In this document: one piece after another, positions 25,501-34,116 of the stretch | Position numbering within the stretch: the first letter of the stretch is position 1 | Layout of the letters: each line of letters begins with the position of its first letter | Notes under the pieces: model-generated | What the model saw: only the letters and a program-made list of their open reading frames with translations | Databases searched by the model: none | Told to the model about the DNA's origin: nothing | Assembly (NCBI GenBank): GCA_012845835.1 | Contig: JABAKD010000016.1 | Span: forward strand, 13,753,020-13,817,019 | Source: Undaria pinnatifida | Taxonomy: Eukaryota; Sar; Phaeophyceae; Laminariales; Alariaceae | Length of the DNA stretch: 64,000 nt | Reading direction: 5' to 3' | Made by a program: the position numbers and the translations under genes

Positions 25501-26911
25501 GTTAGGTGGCATGGAATTTTTTGTCCGTTGCAGTAAGAAATAGGTAATGTCACACTAGTGTTGATTGGTCTTGTTGGTCTTGTTGGTCTTGTGCACCTGT
25601 TCCCGCAGGCTCGAGGTTCTGTTCCTAGGCGCGATCAGGTGGGACATGTCGATCTCAAGCAGCCTCTACGCGAAGTACTACTTCGCACTACGATCCCTCA
25701 CCGAGAAGGAGGACTTCAGGCGACGATACAACCGCGTCCTTCAGGTCAGAACGAAAGGAATGAACGCCTTGCCATTGGGTAGGGCACAATAAGGTAGGGT
25801 ACGGTAGGTTAGGGTAGGGCAAGGTAGGGTACGGTATGGTAGGGATAGGTATGGTGTAGTGTGTGGTAGGGTGATACTAGGCAGAGTAAGGTAGGGTAAG
25901 GTAATATTAGGCAGGGTAAGGTAGGGGTAACATTAAGGTAGGTAGGTAGGTAGGGTAGGGTAGGGTAAGGTAGGGCACGGTATGATAAGGTAGGGTACAG
26001 TATGGTAGGAATAGATACAGTGTAGGGTGGGGTAGGGTAATACTTATTAGGTAGGGTAGGGTATTATTAGGCAGGGTAAGGTAAAGGATAACAGTAGGTA
26101 GGTAGGGTAGGGTAAGGTAGGGTACGGTATGGTAGGGATAGGTATGGTGTAGGGTAAGGGGTAAGGTAGGGTAAGGTTAGAAAGGGTAAGGTAGGGTAAG
26201 GTAGGGTAACAGTAGGCAGGGTAAGATAGAGGTGAAATTAGGTAGGGTGAGGCAGGGTAGGATAGGGTAAGGTATGGTGTCGGGTGGGGTTCGGGTAAAG
26301 TGGGATGGGGTAAGGTAGGGCGGGGTAAGGTAGAGTAAGACCGTAAATCCCTCACCGAGAAGGAGAACACCATCGATGATGCAACCGGGTGTTACAGGTT
26401 AGAATCAACGAACGAATGCCTTGCGGCGAGGTAAGGTAGGGTAGGGTAAGGTAGGGTAGGGTAAGTTAGCGTACGGTAAGTCAGGGTAAGACAGGTTTAG
26501 GTAAGGCACGATAGGGTACAAGGCAGAGCAAGATAGGGAAGGTAGGTTAGAGTAAGATAGGATAAGGTAAGGCATGGTACGGTATGGTGAGGAAGGAAAG
26601 CGCCCTTTCTCTCTCTCTCGCTCTTCATGTATATACCCGCATGATCGTGGTGGGTCGTCTGTGCTCCATGCCGATGTTGCCGACCTTTCCGTGCACCTTC
26701 TTCTAAATTTCCGTGAGCCGCGGTTTTATCCGAAATTATAATGGAACCATGTTCGCTTCGTGTTTCGTGTTTAATCCTTGGACAGATTGACGCGCCGCGA
26801 GCCACGAGGGTGGAGGCTCGGGCGGACGCGTTGAAGAAGGACGTTTCTCACGCTCAACCGATATGCGTGACCAAGGCATCGTCGGCGTCCATGCTGTCCA
26901 AGAGTCTCTGA
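10590..26911 (+). CDS. Cyclin Y-like protein (CDK-activating cyclin), 8 exons
   Basis: Exons: 10,590-10,785; 18,257-18,378; 18,808-18,995; 20,672-20,828; 23,207-23,311; 24,128-24,204; 25,609-25,744; 26,786-26,911 (TGA). All introns are GT-AG with phases 1,0,2,0,0,2,0. The phases agree throughout and give 368 residues, close to animal cyclin Y. The cyclin box spans about residues 199-315. It includes 'EIYEFVKTLFNKA', 'LIYVERLM', 'LLCGLLLASKVWQDLSSWNV' and 'SSLYAKYYFALRSL', the pattern of cyclin Y (CCNY) rather than A/B/D cyclins. 'ADIFDQKYFVSPTFK' in exon 3 matches the cyclin Y segment before the box. In animals cyclin Y activates PFTAIRE/PCTAIRE CDKs at membranes. Here the N-terminal MG myristoylation signal is absent: the protein starts MYYLQEEDLEEKD. 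The function as a CDK partner is inferred from family. Exon 2 is the least conserved and its boundaries are the least certain. Confidence 0.88.
10815..11545 (+). repeat. ~380-bp tandem duplication in cyclin intron 1
   Basis: The unit starts 'agggctc.gctccgc' then 'gctgacgcc.cccgc.acgctcgcgcaagg'. It continues through 'gatgtcacgtt', 'cggcagta' and 'gacgagtacaca' and is repeated from about 11,190. A further partial copy of the first ~55 bp sits at about 50,026-50,078 in the lycopene cyclase gene, so the unit is a dispersed element. Confidence 0.75.
11580..11980. repeat. GC-skewed gcgctgcgctg low-complexity tracts, inverted pair
   Basis: The interval 11,583-11,660 (cgcacagcgccgcacgacg type) and the interval 11,815-11,960 (gctgcgctgcggtgcgctgctgagctgagctg type) are mutually complementary in part. 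They are simple-sequence derived. No coding content is supported. Confidence 0.5.
12405..12830. repeat. Two T-run/hairpin/A-run motifs (CATCCGCCGGAGGATG type)
   Basis: At 12,415-12,431 and 12,798-12,813 an 8-bp inverted repeat CATCCGCC/GGAGGATG (one mismatch) is preceded by a T-run and followed by an A-rich run. The whole unit is therefore self-complementary. A third copy is at 33,418-33,433, outside any gene. The second copy is the most perfect. Confidence 0.6.
13025..13300 (+). repeat. ~100-bp degenerate tandem repeat, 3 units
   Basis: Units start near 13,083, 13,160 and 13,255 with 'ttgggactcgagagggagaa' variants. The first two continue as 'gacgcc.gtgatgaaggat' variants and 'accccttgc..' ('cgccagtggcgaaaggatca' in the first). 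The region also yields a 170-codon open frame (13,182-13,694). Because the frame runs through the repeat and into a fold-back module end (13,640-13,690), I do not call it a gene. Confidence 0.6.
15040..15148 (-). repeat. Fold-back terminal module, reverse copy
   Basis: The copy has 'aaatacactccagctgttaa' followed by 'cttatctttgcaagctgtgt' and 'gatactccgatcgc'. It has a small insertion relative to the 3.4 kb element end and lies in cyclin intron 1. A forward partial copy is at about 13,640-13,690. Confidence 0.65.
15369..16545. mobile_element. TA-flanked CAGT-ended TIR element (Tc1/mariner/Tigger-like MITE)
   Basis: The left end CAGTACTGGGCCCGCTATAG and the right end, read in reverse complement, CAGTACTGGGCCCTCTATAG, form TIRs of about 26 bp with one mismatch. 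Both ends are flanked by TA (15,367-15,368 and 16,546-16,547). CAGT termini and TA duplication are the hallmark of Tc1/mariner-type elements. Inside, subterminal 'cctgcactat(a/t)gcggg' motifs recur in both orientations. A ~145-bp unit ('ctc(t/c)catgtctgcctggcgc', 'cgatgttgcaagaa') is repeated about three times at 15,625-16,060. No transposase is present, so the element is non-autonomous and sits in cyclin intron 1. Confidence 0.8.
17424..17771 (+). repeat. 11-bp satellite (ATCCTACAGTA)n, ~31 copies
   Basis: The unit ATCCTACAGTA is repeated head to tail essentially without variation, indicating recent expansion or active homogenisation. It lies near the 3' end of cyclin intron 1. In one frame each unit reads through CTA CAG TAA, so it is not coding. 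Confidence 0.95.
18030..18178 (+). repeat. Inner half of a fold-back module
   Basis: It contains 'ccacagccgtcagattttgt', 'ccccctcaaaaacgggtt', 'gtttccgcgcacaga', 'aacaccctgttgaccctgg' and 'gtcgccgacc', and breaks off where the outer half should begin. It is followed by CCCA/poly-C sequence and ends about 80 bp before the exon 2 acceptor. Confidence 0.7.
18450..18792 (+). repeat. Degenerate CTACC pentamer array in cyclin intron 2
   Basis: Nearly all of this 429-bp intron is a variable TACCC/CTACC array, with patches of CCCGA and TACCG. It ends about 15 bp before the exon 3 acceptor. Its complement (GGTAG) fills intron 7 of the same gene. Confidence 0.85.
19247..19580 (+). repeat. 11-bp satellite (CGAGTACGATA)n, ~30 copies
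   Basis: Unit CGAGTACGATA is repeated head to tail with two single-base variants (TATGAT at about 19,386 and 19,519). Both strands stay open over the array and generate spurious repetitive ORFs. It lies in cyclin intron 3. Confidence 0.95.
20085..20250 (+). repeat. Triplicated ~58-bp repeat
   Basis: Three head-to-tail units each read 'gatcggcgaaattgtcgatc' then 't(c/t)gcagctgaaatgt' and end in a T-run. The unit resembles the end of the fold-back module ('gatctcacagctgg') and may derive from it. Confidence 0.8.
20327..20410 (+). pseudogene. Decayed duplicate of cyclin exon 4 start
   Basis: The stretch ending 'gcgccgatcatggggttgcc' copies the start of exon 4 (20,660-20,715, 'gcgccgatcatggcgttgcc'), including an AG acceptor and a similar upstream tract. 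If spliced after 'ggacag' the phase would fit exon 3, and the frame stays open for about 27 codons to a TGA. It is therefore either a relic or an alternative, truncating exon. Confidence 0.6.
21076..21101 (+). repeat. Short interstitial telomere-like CCCTAA tract
   Basis: It has three imperfect CCCTAA/CCCTAG units in cyclin intron 4. Related TTAGGG-like patches are at about 22,650-22,690 and 36,320-36,390. It is too short to argue for a telomere fusion. Confidence 0.5.
21485..21685 (+). repeat. ~190-bp direct repeat, copy 1 (cyclin intron 4)
   Basis: Landmarks are 'gtaactcggatccg', 'agcaggctcttct', 'gcgacaaggcttcagccctt' and 'ctcgtcgactcgcatcgaat'. Copy 2 is at 23,800-23,975 in intron 5, in the same orientation, so the pair brackets exon 5. 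Confidence 0.8.
23800..23978 (+). repeat. ~190-bp direct repeat, copy 2 (cyclin intron 5)
   Basis: It matches copy 1 at 21,485-21,685 with about 85-90% identity by eye and ends in the same 'ctcgtcgactcgcatcgaat' stretch. A (ACC)n run at 23,728-23,752 precedes it. Confidence 0.8.
24785..24955 (+). repeat. Three-unit ~65-bp tandem repeat
   Basis: The units share 'cttgagacgctccttagccc', 'aaaatcgtcgg' and a T-run. A degenerate related copy is at about 62,405-62,520 in the opposite part of the window ('cgacgattttggattaagga'), and both are followed by 'ctctatcgtagca.gcgtc'. This suggests a dispersed family. Confidence 0.65.
25795..26600 (+). repeat. Degenerate GGTAG pentamer array in cyclin intron 7
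   Basis: Variable GGTAGGGTA/AGGTAGGGTAA units fill most of the 1,041-bp intron. They are interrupted by a copy of the end of exon 7 at 26,341-26,432. The array is the reverse complement of the CTACC array in intron 2. Confidence 0.85.
26341..26432 (+). pseudogene. Decayed duplicate of cyclin exon 7 3' end
   Basis: 'atccctcaccgagaaggag' and 'acaggttagaa.c.aacgaa' reproduce the end of exon 7, its donor site and the first ~40 bp of intron 7 (25,690-25,790). The copy lies inside the GGTAG array, so it probably arose by unequal exchange between array units. The coding identity decays after the shared LTEKE stretch. Confidence 0.65.
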
Positions 26912-26939
26912 GCTAACGCTAAGGAGGATATCGAACAGA

Positions 26940-27425
26940 TCAGATGAAGCAGATCAGATCCAGATCCCCTTTGCGTGATCTGCATCTTTCCGGGCAGACA
27001 AGCACCTGATGTATGCGGTCTGCACGACCTTTTGTCTTTCAGGGTAACACTCTGTAAGGTCTAGATCATTCAGGGAAGGGAGATCATTCAGGGAAGGGAG
27101 ATCCCTGATTTAGGCGATCTGTGAGATCTAGATCATTCGTGGCAAATATATACCTGATTTTTTTGCGGTCTGAATGATGTACTGTAGATCTTTCGGTGAA
27201 GGCAGAGATCCCTGATTTATGCGGTTTGCACGATCTAGTGTGTCAGGGCGCAGACAGATCCCTGATTTTTGCGATCTGCACGATCTAGTGTTTCAGGGCA
27301 GGCAGATAGATGCCTGAGTAATGCGGTCTGCACGATCTACTCTCTCATGGCAGACGTACCCCTGATTTTCACGATCTGTGCTATCCAGACTTTCTAGGAA
27401 TCTGTGTGACATTGATTTTGGTCTT
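26940..27425 (+). repeat. Degenerate ~50-60 bp tandem repeat downstream of cyclin gene
   Basis: About eight units share 'cctgatttatgcggtctgca', 'cgatcta' and 'tttcagggcagaca' themes. It starts about 30 bp after the cyclin stop codon, so it may be in the 3' UTR. Confidence 0.75.
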
Positions 27426-29394
27426 GCACACCTTTTTGCCGGGTGGGATCTGTATTTGATACAGCTCTTGCACGTCTGCACGCCGACGCCTCATGGCAGT
27501 AAATGTGGGGTCTTAATATTGTCTAGGTCATCATCTGTTCGATGTGTGGAAGGGTGGCGGTCGTTTTTCTGCCTTAGTTGTGGTTGATGTGCGCACGCTT
27601 ATAGGTGAATCTGTGGACCGTCCTGCCGCCCCCCCCGCCCCCCCCCCTCTTTTGCATTTCTTCTTGTCTTTTTTTGGCCTTTTTTTGTAGTCTTTTCGTT
27701 TCATATTGACATGTCGAAAAAACCATTTAGCGCAGGTCGATAATCCTGTCGCGAGTACCGCAGGCGGAAGGTAATAGGATGAGGTGACTGGAATGGATTG
27801 GAATGAGAGGGACTTGAACTGAATGGAATGGAATGAGAGGAAATGGAACTGAAATTAGAGGAAATGGGGTGGAATGGGAGGGGTGGAATCGAATTCTGAG
27901 GGAATTGGAATGGGAGAGTGTGGGACGGTACGGGTTGGGATAGGGCTGGCAAACGTATATATTACGTCACGCTCGGAAAATTGAAGCAAAATTCAAGCGG
28001 TACTGGAGAAGGTGACAACGTGCTAAAGGGCGGTAGACTCACGTTGTGCATGGGGAGCACGCCATAGTATATGCACCTAGTACGGGGGTTTGGATGGGAG
28101 GTATTTATAGCGAGGCGTTTTCGCTTTTTTCTTGGATTGTTGCGGTCTCTGATGATGATGATGATGTTCTAACATGGATCTTTGTTTTCGGTCTTCCCAG
28201 CTTTGATACGCTCGCACCCAGATTGTGAGGACAGCCAATAGGGTAGAGGAGGGGGGCGGGGGGGGGGGGGGGGGTAAGCGTGTGATTGTATCCCTAGGTG
28301 AGCATGTATGTGGGTGTTTGGGAGTGTAACGGTAGGTCAAGGTCGAGGCGCAAAAAAAGCGGCGGAATTGCTTGCGTTACGGTCGGTTGTGACCATGGCG
28401 CGGAGAATGCGGCGGAATTGCTTGCGTTACATGGTTGGTAAGGTGTGTGGGGGGGGTACGGTGGAGATAATTGGATGTAACGGTCGAAATGTTACTATTA
28501 TTGGAGCTCACGCGTTTTTCCGTCAGCGTGTCCTGTTGCGTGTTTTTTTTGGAACGGCTAGGAAAAAAGCCTCGGTGCGTACGGTCAGGTTGAACGAGGG
28601 CATGAGTGCCCAAATCTCGTCCTTTGCCCCTTGTTGATTGTGTCGCGGCTTGAGAGAACTGCGGGGGGAAGATGAGGGGGGGTGGGAGGAGTTAAATCTC
28701 GGGGTGGTGGTGTACCTGGAACATCCTTTTTTCAATAGTGGAGAGTGTGGAATGCCCTCCCTCCATGGATAGTCTCCAGTTTACTGGTTTGAACTTGATA
28801 ATGTAAGGTAGGAGCCCGTTCTGATGTACTTAAGACGTATCGATGTTTGATGTCGATGTTTATCTTGATACTGACATTCGATATCGATATTTGATATTGA
28901 CAACGATATCGATATTTGATTATGGCAATGGTATTTGATGTTGATGTTGATATTGGTATTGATAAGGATATTGATCACATTCATAGTTGATACCCGAGGG
29001 GTCATGCCGGGAGGGTGGCAGGTGGCCTTTTTGGGTTGGATAGTTTTGTACGTGGTACCTGGTATGTGTTTTGTGTTTTTCCTCATGGCGTCCACACTTC
29101 ATTTGTCGTTCCATTTCTGGTGACTTCTCTGCAGTCGCCTGATTCCGGAAAACGATCGTTTTTTTTCACCTTTCTTGTCCTGATCCTTTGGCCTTTGGGT
29201 TTCCATTGAGATGCGTTTCGGTGTTGTGGGTGTCGACTAGTTCATCGACTCCGTGTTCATTGAGAACGAGCGTATGCTGTGATATCTGTGCGGGTGCAGG
29301 GTGCCCGTTATAGTATGGTACGAGGGGTGTTCCAGGATGGGGGGAAAGGTGGTAAGAGGCTTTTTTTTCGCGTATGGGACGCGGGGATGGGGGG

Positions 29395-29662
29395 CGGGGG
29401 AGGGGGGGGGGCGCTAGGCCCTCACGGTCCGGCGACTTAATTGGTTGGGGCCAGAAAAAAACTGGCCGGTGGGGGCAATAACATAGACGACCAACAATTT
29501 TATGTGGGAGGGGGGGGGAAGGGGGCAGGAGTGGGGGGGAGGGAGGCGCGGGATCCTTACGGTGCGGCGACCTAATTGTTTGGCACCAGGATAAGCTGGC
29601 CGCTAGGGGCAAAATACCATAGACGACTAACCATTTTATGTGGGAGGGGGGGGGGTAGGATT
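29395..29662 (+). repeat. Two-copy ~133-bp tandem repeat with G-tracts
   Basis: Both units contain 'cggcgac.taatt', 'ctggccg.t.ggggcaa', 'catagacgac.aac.atttt' and 'atgtgggaggggggggg'. The G-runs (8-11 G) are spaced closely enough to form G-quadruplexes. Confidence 0.75.
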
Positions 29663-30273
29663 GACGGTTTGGATACCATAGCATTATTTGGTGGTCGGTG
29701 GGGGGGGGGGGTCAGACCTGAGACGAGTGAGTGTGGGTACAACGGGGAAACGGTGGGGGGTTTACTGTCGTTGGCGGAGGCGTGCGTGTCGTTGCGTGTG
29801 GTGGGTTTGGTGAACGTTTGAGGCAGAGGCGTTGGTAGGAGAGGTGGGGGGGGGGGGGGGGGGCTAGGTACGCGCGCACGTCTTGATAATCATTGTATTT
29901 TCCTGGACTGCCCCGTTCCGCCGCAAGAGTGTAGCATGCGGTTTGATACGGGGTGGGGTGGGGTGAGGTAAGGTTGGGCACGGTAAGATGTACAGGTTCT
30001 CTGCCAGCCCACATCACGGGACAGTGTGTGTTAAGGTGGGAGGGTTCGTATTTAGGCAACGAGAACCAGCGGCCTCGGTAATATGTTCAGGTGTGGGGGG
30101 GCGGGGGGGGGGGAAAGGAGGCGGTAGGTTGGGGCGGGGCTCAGGGACTCTTGTCCTGTCCGTCCCACCCTCTGGATGGAGCTGTTTTTGTTTTTTGTCC
30201 CACCTCCCGCTGTTTTCTACCAAGGTATCCTTTTTTGCTGCCAAAGTATCAGGTGTCTATTTTGTTCTCGCAG

Positions 30274-30381
30274 CTCTCGTTTTATAGCAGCGTGATACAA
30301 AATCAGCCTTATGGCCGGACTCCCGTGACCACGCGGAGCAAGTGCATGTTTTTCGACCATTACGGAGGGGTGGCTTGGTGA
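30274..30381 (+). CDS. Orphan candidate terminal exon, unknown product
   Basis: A 36-codon frame follows a good acceptor (pyrimidine-rich, then 'ttctcgcag') and ends at TGA. The peptide includes 'SSVIQNQPYGRTPVTTRSK' and 'CMFFDHYGGVAW'. The composition looks protein-like, unlike the surrounding repeats, but I recognise no family and found no convincing upstream exon. It could be the last exon of an unlisted gene, an alternative 3' exon or chance. Confidence 0.25.
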   Translation, partial: LSFYSSVIQNQPYGRTPVTTRSKCMFFDHYGGVAW

Positions 30382-31639
30382 ATGATTCGTAGGTAAGCGG
30401 TCAAAGCGGTTGAAATTGTTTACGGTCGACTATGTGTTGGGTGTTCATCTATTTATCTGTCTGACCTGCTGCGGCATGCTTTTTCAATTTTTCCTCATTT
30501 TTGACCTTTTTTTCATGTTTTAAGTTTAATTTTTTGCTGATTCGACCGTCGAGTATAGTAAAATTGGACGATTGAATAGTATGGTGTGACGGTTGCATTG
30601 TGCGATTTTGCCCGTGACATTGTGCGGTTTTGCGGTCGAGTAGTAGTGTGTGCGCTCTCTCTTTCTTCCGTGTTCCCCGTGTGCAGGGAAGGGTAGGCCT
30701 GAAGCTATAGGGGGTAAAGAGGGCACGATTATATTGTTCTTGTCGTTTTGGTCATGTTTTTCTCATTTTTTTTGTTCTTGTCTTAAGGTTGGGTTAGGTA
30801 TTTTAGAGCTGGCTGTCGCGGGAAAAACAGCAGCAGGTAATTAACGCGTGAGGGGGTGAGGGGAGTTTTAGCTAGCTTTACAGGTGGCTGTCTATGTGTT
30901 TCGAATATCGCGTAGAACTACTAACTGTAGTCCCACTGCTTCAAAGTACAACTACACGATAAATATGGTTTTTGTTTATGTGTCTGTTTTGTTGCCAAGA
31001 AGGGTGTGGACGCGTGCTTCGGTTTAAATCTCTGCCGCGGCAAATGACTGGCGTAAGCATCGATCAATTTAATGTTCCGTTGTTTTATGCTGGCTGCTAC
31101 TATTTATAGGGTTTGTACACCATTTGCCAGGTGGTAGCACAGGCTTCCGCTGGTAATGAAAAACTACCTGAAAAAACTACCTGGCTGATGGTAGGAAACG
31201 CTTGATGTCGAGCACGCCGCGTAAAGGCCAAACACGCTTGAGTGAAATATGGACGTCAGGTTATTCACTCGGCTCTGTGTTTTTTTTCTTAATTTTACGC
31301 AGTCCTTCAAATCCGGAAGCGTCTTGAGGGACTGCGAAGAACCACGAAGTATCCGAATGTTTAGGGAGTGGTACTAATGTGCTGATTGTGGTGTTTTTTT
31401 TTGTTATTTCTAACTTAATTATCCTGAGGGGCATGGACCTAAATATCATCACCAGCGTAAGCAGACATGAGATGGAACGTGTCATTGATGTGGTAGTAGG
31501 CATGAGACGGAACGGTTCATCATGGTGGTGGTATTTTCTATTGTGGATGCTGTAGTTTTATCAACTTTATGCCAGTGCGTAGATTGCAACACTGTTAGTG
31601 TCCGGCATTTGCTTTCAAGGGTTTTCAAAGGTCATGGCC

Positions 31640-31805
31640 GGCGTATGTATGACCCTCGGTTGGTGTGGGGAAATTGCAAAATCTCACGGGTCAGGTCTGG
31701 TGGTGTTCCGAAATCTCACGGATCTGGTCGGGTCGGGTCAAGTTAGGGGGTTTTCAGACAAATCTCGCGGGTCGGGTCGGGTCTGGTCGCTTTGATCCGA
31801 CCTGA
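31640..31805 (+). repeat. Degenerate GGGTC/'ctcacgggtcgggtc' repeat
   Basis: 'aaatctcacgg(g/a)tc' alternates with gggtcgggtc runs. The same mixture occurs at 285-415 ('aaatctcatgggtcgggt'), so the two patches belong to one family. Both contain the GGGTC pentamer that forms the large array at 40,250-41,245. Confidence 0.7.
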
Positions 31806-32924
31806 ACCAAACCGTGAACATGCCGCATTTTTTTGCTGCGACATTTTGTACGGTGCAATAACAAATATATCGCTGATTCCTTCCCTACTGTGTGAGGTGC
31901 AATGTACAAGAAAGGAGGAGGGGGTGGATTTTTTCGATTTAGTTGAGGAGGGTTGCTCAAGTAGAGAAGAATCAGGGTGCATGTACTTGTTCTTGCTGTA
32001 CAGCAGTAGGAGGAGGAAGGGCGGTGGGTGACAACATAGATATGGCGCTTAGGATTATGTGGTAGAAGGTCGTGGTTCGAACTCTTCTTGTTTTACCTGG
32101 TACGCGCATGCGAAGCACGTACGTGTTTCGTCCTATAGAAGAGGCGGCATTGATCGAAAACAGGCTTTCGAGCAAAGAGTATGGGTATGGTAGCCTGTTA
32201 CACTGCCACTCCTGCGTTGTGTTATGTCTTGACCAGGAACTTGAATAATATCAACGAAACCTTCTTGTTATAAAAAATGTTCGAAATGTTCGAAATATTA
32301 ATGCGTCAGCTACAGTAGCAGAGGGACGTGAGTTCGATCGATTGAATGGTATGTGTACTCAACTTTGAACTTTTGAAGGTGCACGCGAAAGCAACATTCC
32401 CGAACCCTTCACGATGGGACTTGCAGACGCTTCGTACGGAAAAATAGGGCATTATTGGTGCGCACGAAACCGAAACCGCGTCACAAATCCTCCAGGACGG
32501 GACGGACATACGGGACTTTTCCGTAATAATATGGAACTTATGCGTTGACGGCTGATCTTATACCTTTTCCATGATACGGTATCCTCCACATACATGCTGG
32601 CGACGCTTAAAACGGGACTCCGATGTTCATAAATTGCATAGGCCGACTGATGACGTCTTCCCTCCTCTTCTTCTGTGCGCCACTATTGGGCCCATATCAT
32701 AGTGATCAGGATCACACGACAGTAAGACGGAAACCTATACCCTGGTACCGCACATTCCCCTACTAGTAGTTTTTCCGGCAAGCACGTTCGGTTATGATTG
32801 CTACTGCCTGTGGTAGTGTACGTTATTATTAGTCTCATAGTATAGAAACCGACGAAGGTCAAATCCCAAGGCCAACCAACCCACGACAAAATTACAAAAT
32901 TAGAGGTTTGAAAAAGAAAAAAAG

Positions 32925-33141
32925 AAAAACATCAGATGTGAGTACGACCGATTGAATGGTTGAAACTCAAACTTGCAAGCTGCGTGGTACATCTCTATAT
33001 TTCATTTATGATATGGTGTTTGTGGATTAAAGCTACGATATGGTTGATAGCTTTAGAGAATACTTCGTATAATGTACCGCACGCAGCTTGCGAAGTTGAG
33101 TTTCAACCATTCAATCGGTCGTACTCACAGCTCACGTTTTG
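32925..33141. repeat. Short inverted pair of fold-back-like ends
   Basis: The stretch 32,930-32,992 ('tcagatgtgagtacgaccga', 'ttgaatggttgaaactcaaa', 'cttgcaagctgcgtgg') is mirrored at 33,079-33,141. The arms are about 60 bp around a ~90-bp spacer. The ends are diverged relatives of the cttgcaaagatgag module. Confidence 0.75.
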
Positions 33142-34116
33142 CAATTTTATAGAAAATGAAAAAAACGAGAGGAAAACGTACGAATTTCTTGACTAATTTG
33201 TTTTCTCGCTGATTAGTTTGAGGGTTGCATTGGCCTTGTTTGGATTGAGACGTGTGCCGGTTTCAGCAAAACTAACTGCCAGTATTATTTTATGTTTTCC
33301 TACCCCATCTGCTCTGTGTTGAAAGGGTTTTAGTTTGGGTAGGCAGTCGATTAACCTTTTGCAAGTGGTCAAACGGACTAATACCCTCTATTTCCTTACC
33401 ATCTGTTTATTTTTCCCCATCCGCCGGAGGATAAGAGAAAAAAAAAAAAATCTGCCCAAAAAAAGTTGGTACATCGCAAAAAAAACGAATAACAGGTTTC
33501 GGGCGTTGTTGCGGTGCGCTGTTTGGTTGGTTCCGGCGACTCACATGCTAAAAAAACTCCCTTGTGTTCGTAGCAGCCCAGAAAAAGTTTCGGTCCAATC
33601 CTGTTTCATCTGAACATCGACGACGTTCTCCTCGGAGAGGTACTCAGTTCAACGTTGTGATAGTTACGGGTACCTCCGCAGCACCGTATTGTTTTGGCGC
33701 CCGGTCGAGAAGGGGGTGGTTGGTCCATGCAGTTAATCGCACTGGTAAAAAGTTTCCGTGAGAAGCTCGTTTTTCCTCGCAATAAAAAATAAGTCTGTCC
33801 AAAACCCTAGCCCACGAGGAATTGCCAGGAGCACGCCATTCACTTTTATGTGCACGTTGTTTCCCGCTTCTCCCCAACCCTGCAGAAGGTGCATCAAGCA
33901 AGAAAACCCACTTTTGCATGGTTGTTTTTTTGGGGGACACGTGTTCGCCCATTTGGATGTTGTCTTGCAGGTAGACAAAGCCCCCGAAGGGTGCACGCAT
34001 TACACAACCGCGTCCTAAAATTGAGGAGAACTTAAATGTACGAGTACGGATGCCAGCAGAAACGTAAAAACGAAAACGCGGTATCATATTGTCGAAAAAA
34101 AAACGCGCGTCGGATC

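Larger units (their letters stand above)
26912..30273. other. Convergent intergenic region, repeat-rich
   Basis: Contents: agatc/gatctgca repeats (26,940-27,420, listed separately); GGAAT-type tracts at 27,775-27,920; a duplicated 'gcggcggaattgcttgcgtt' at about 28,355 and 28,409; degenerate GATATT/GATGTT units at 28,830-28,980; poly-G tracts at 28,255-28,275 and 29,640-29,870; and a ~133-bp two-copy repeat at 29,395-29,660. No exon was recognised. Confidence 0.55.
30382..34116. other. Intergenic region between the two convergent 3' ends
   Basis: Apart from the GGGTC-type patch (31,640-31,805), the inverted pair at 32,925-33,141 and the third CATCCGCCGGAGGATG hairpin at 33,418, I see no supported gene. 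A segment at 32,370-32,410 resembles 53,150-53,190 in the lycopene cyclase gene ('gtgcac' and 'aaatgttgctttggcgtg' themes), marking another dispersed repeat. The 3' UTR of the minus-strand TMTC gene should lie just below 34,117. Confidence 0.5.
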
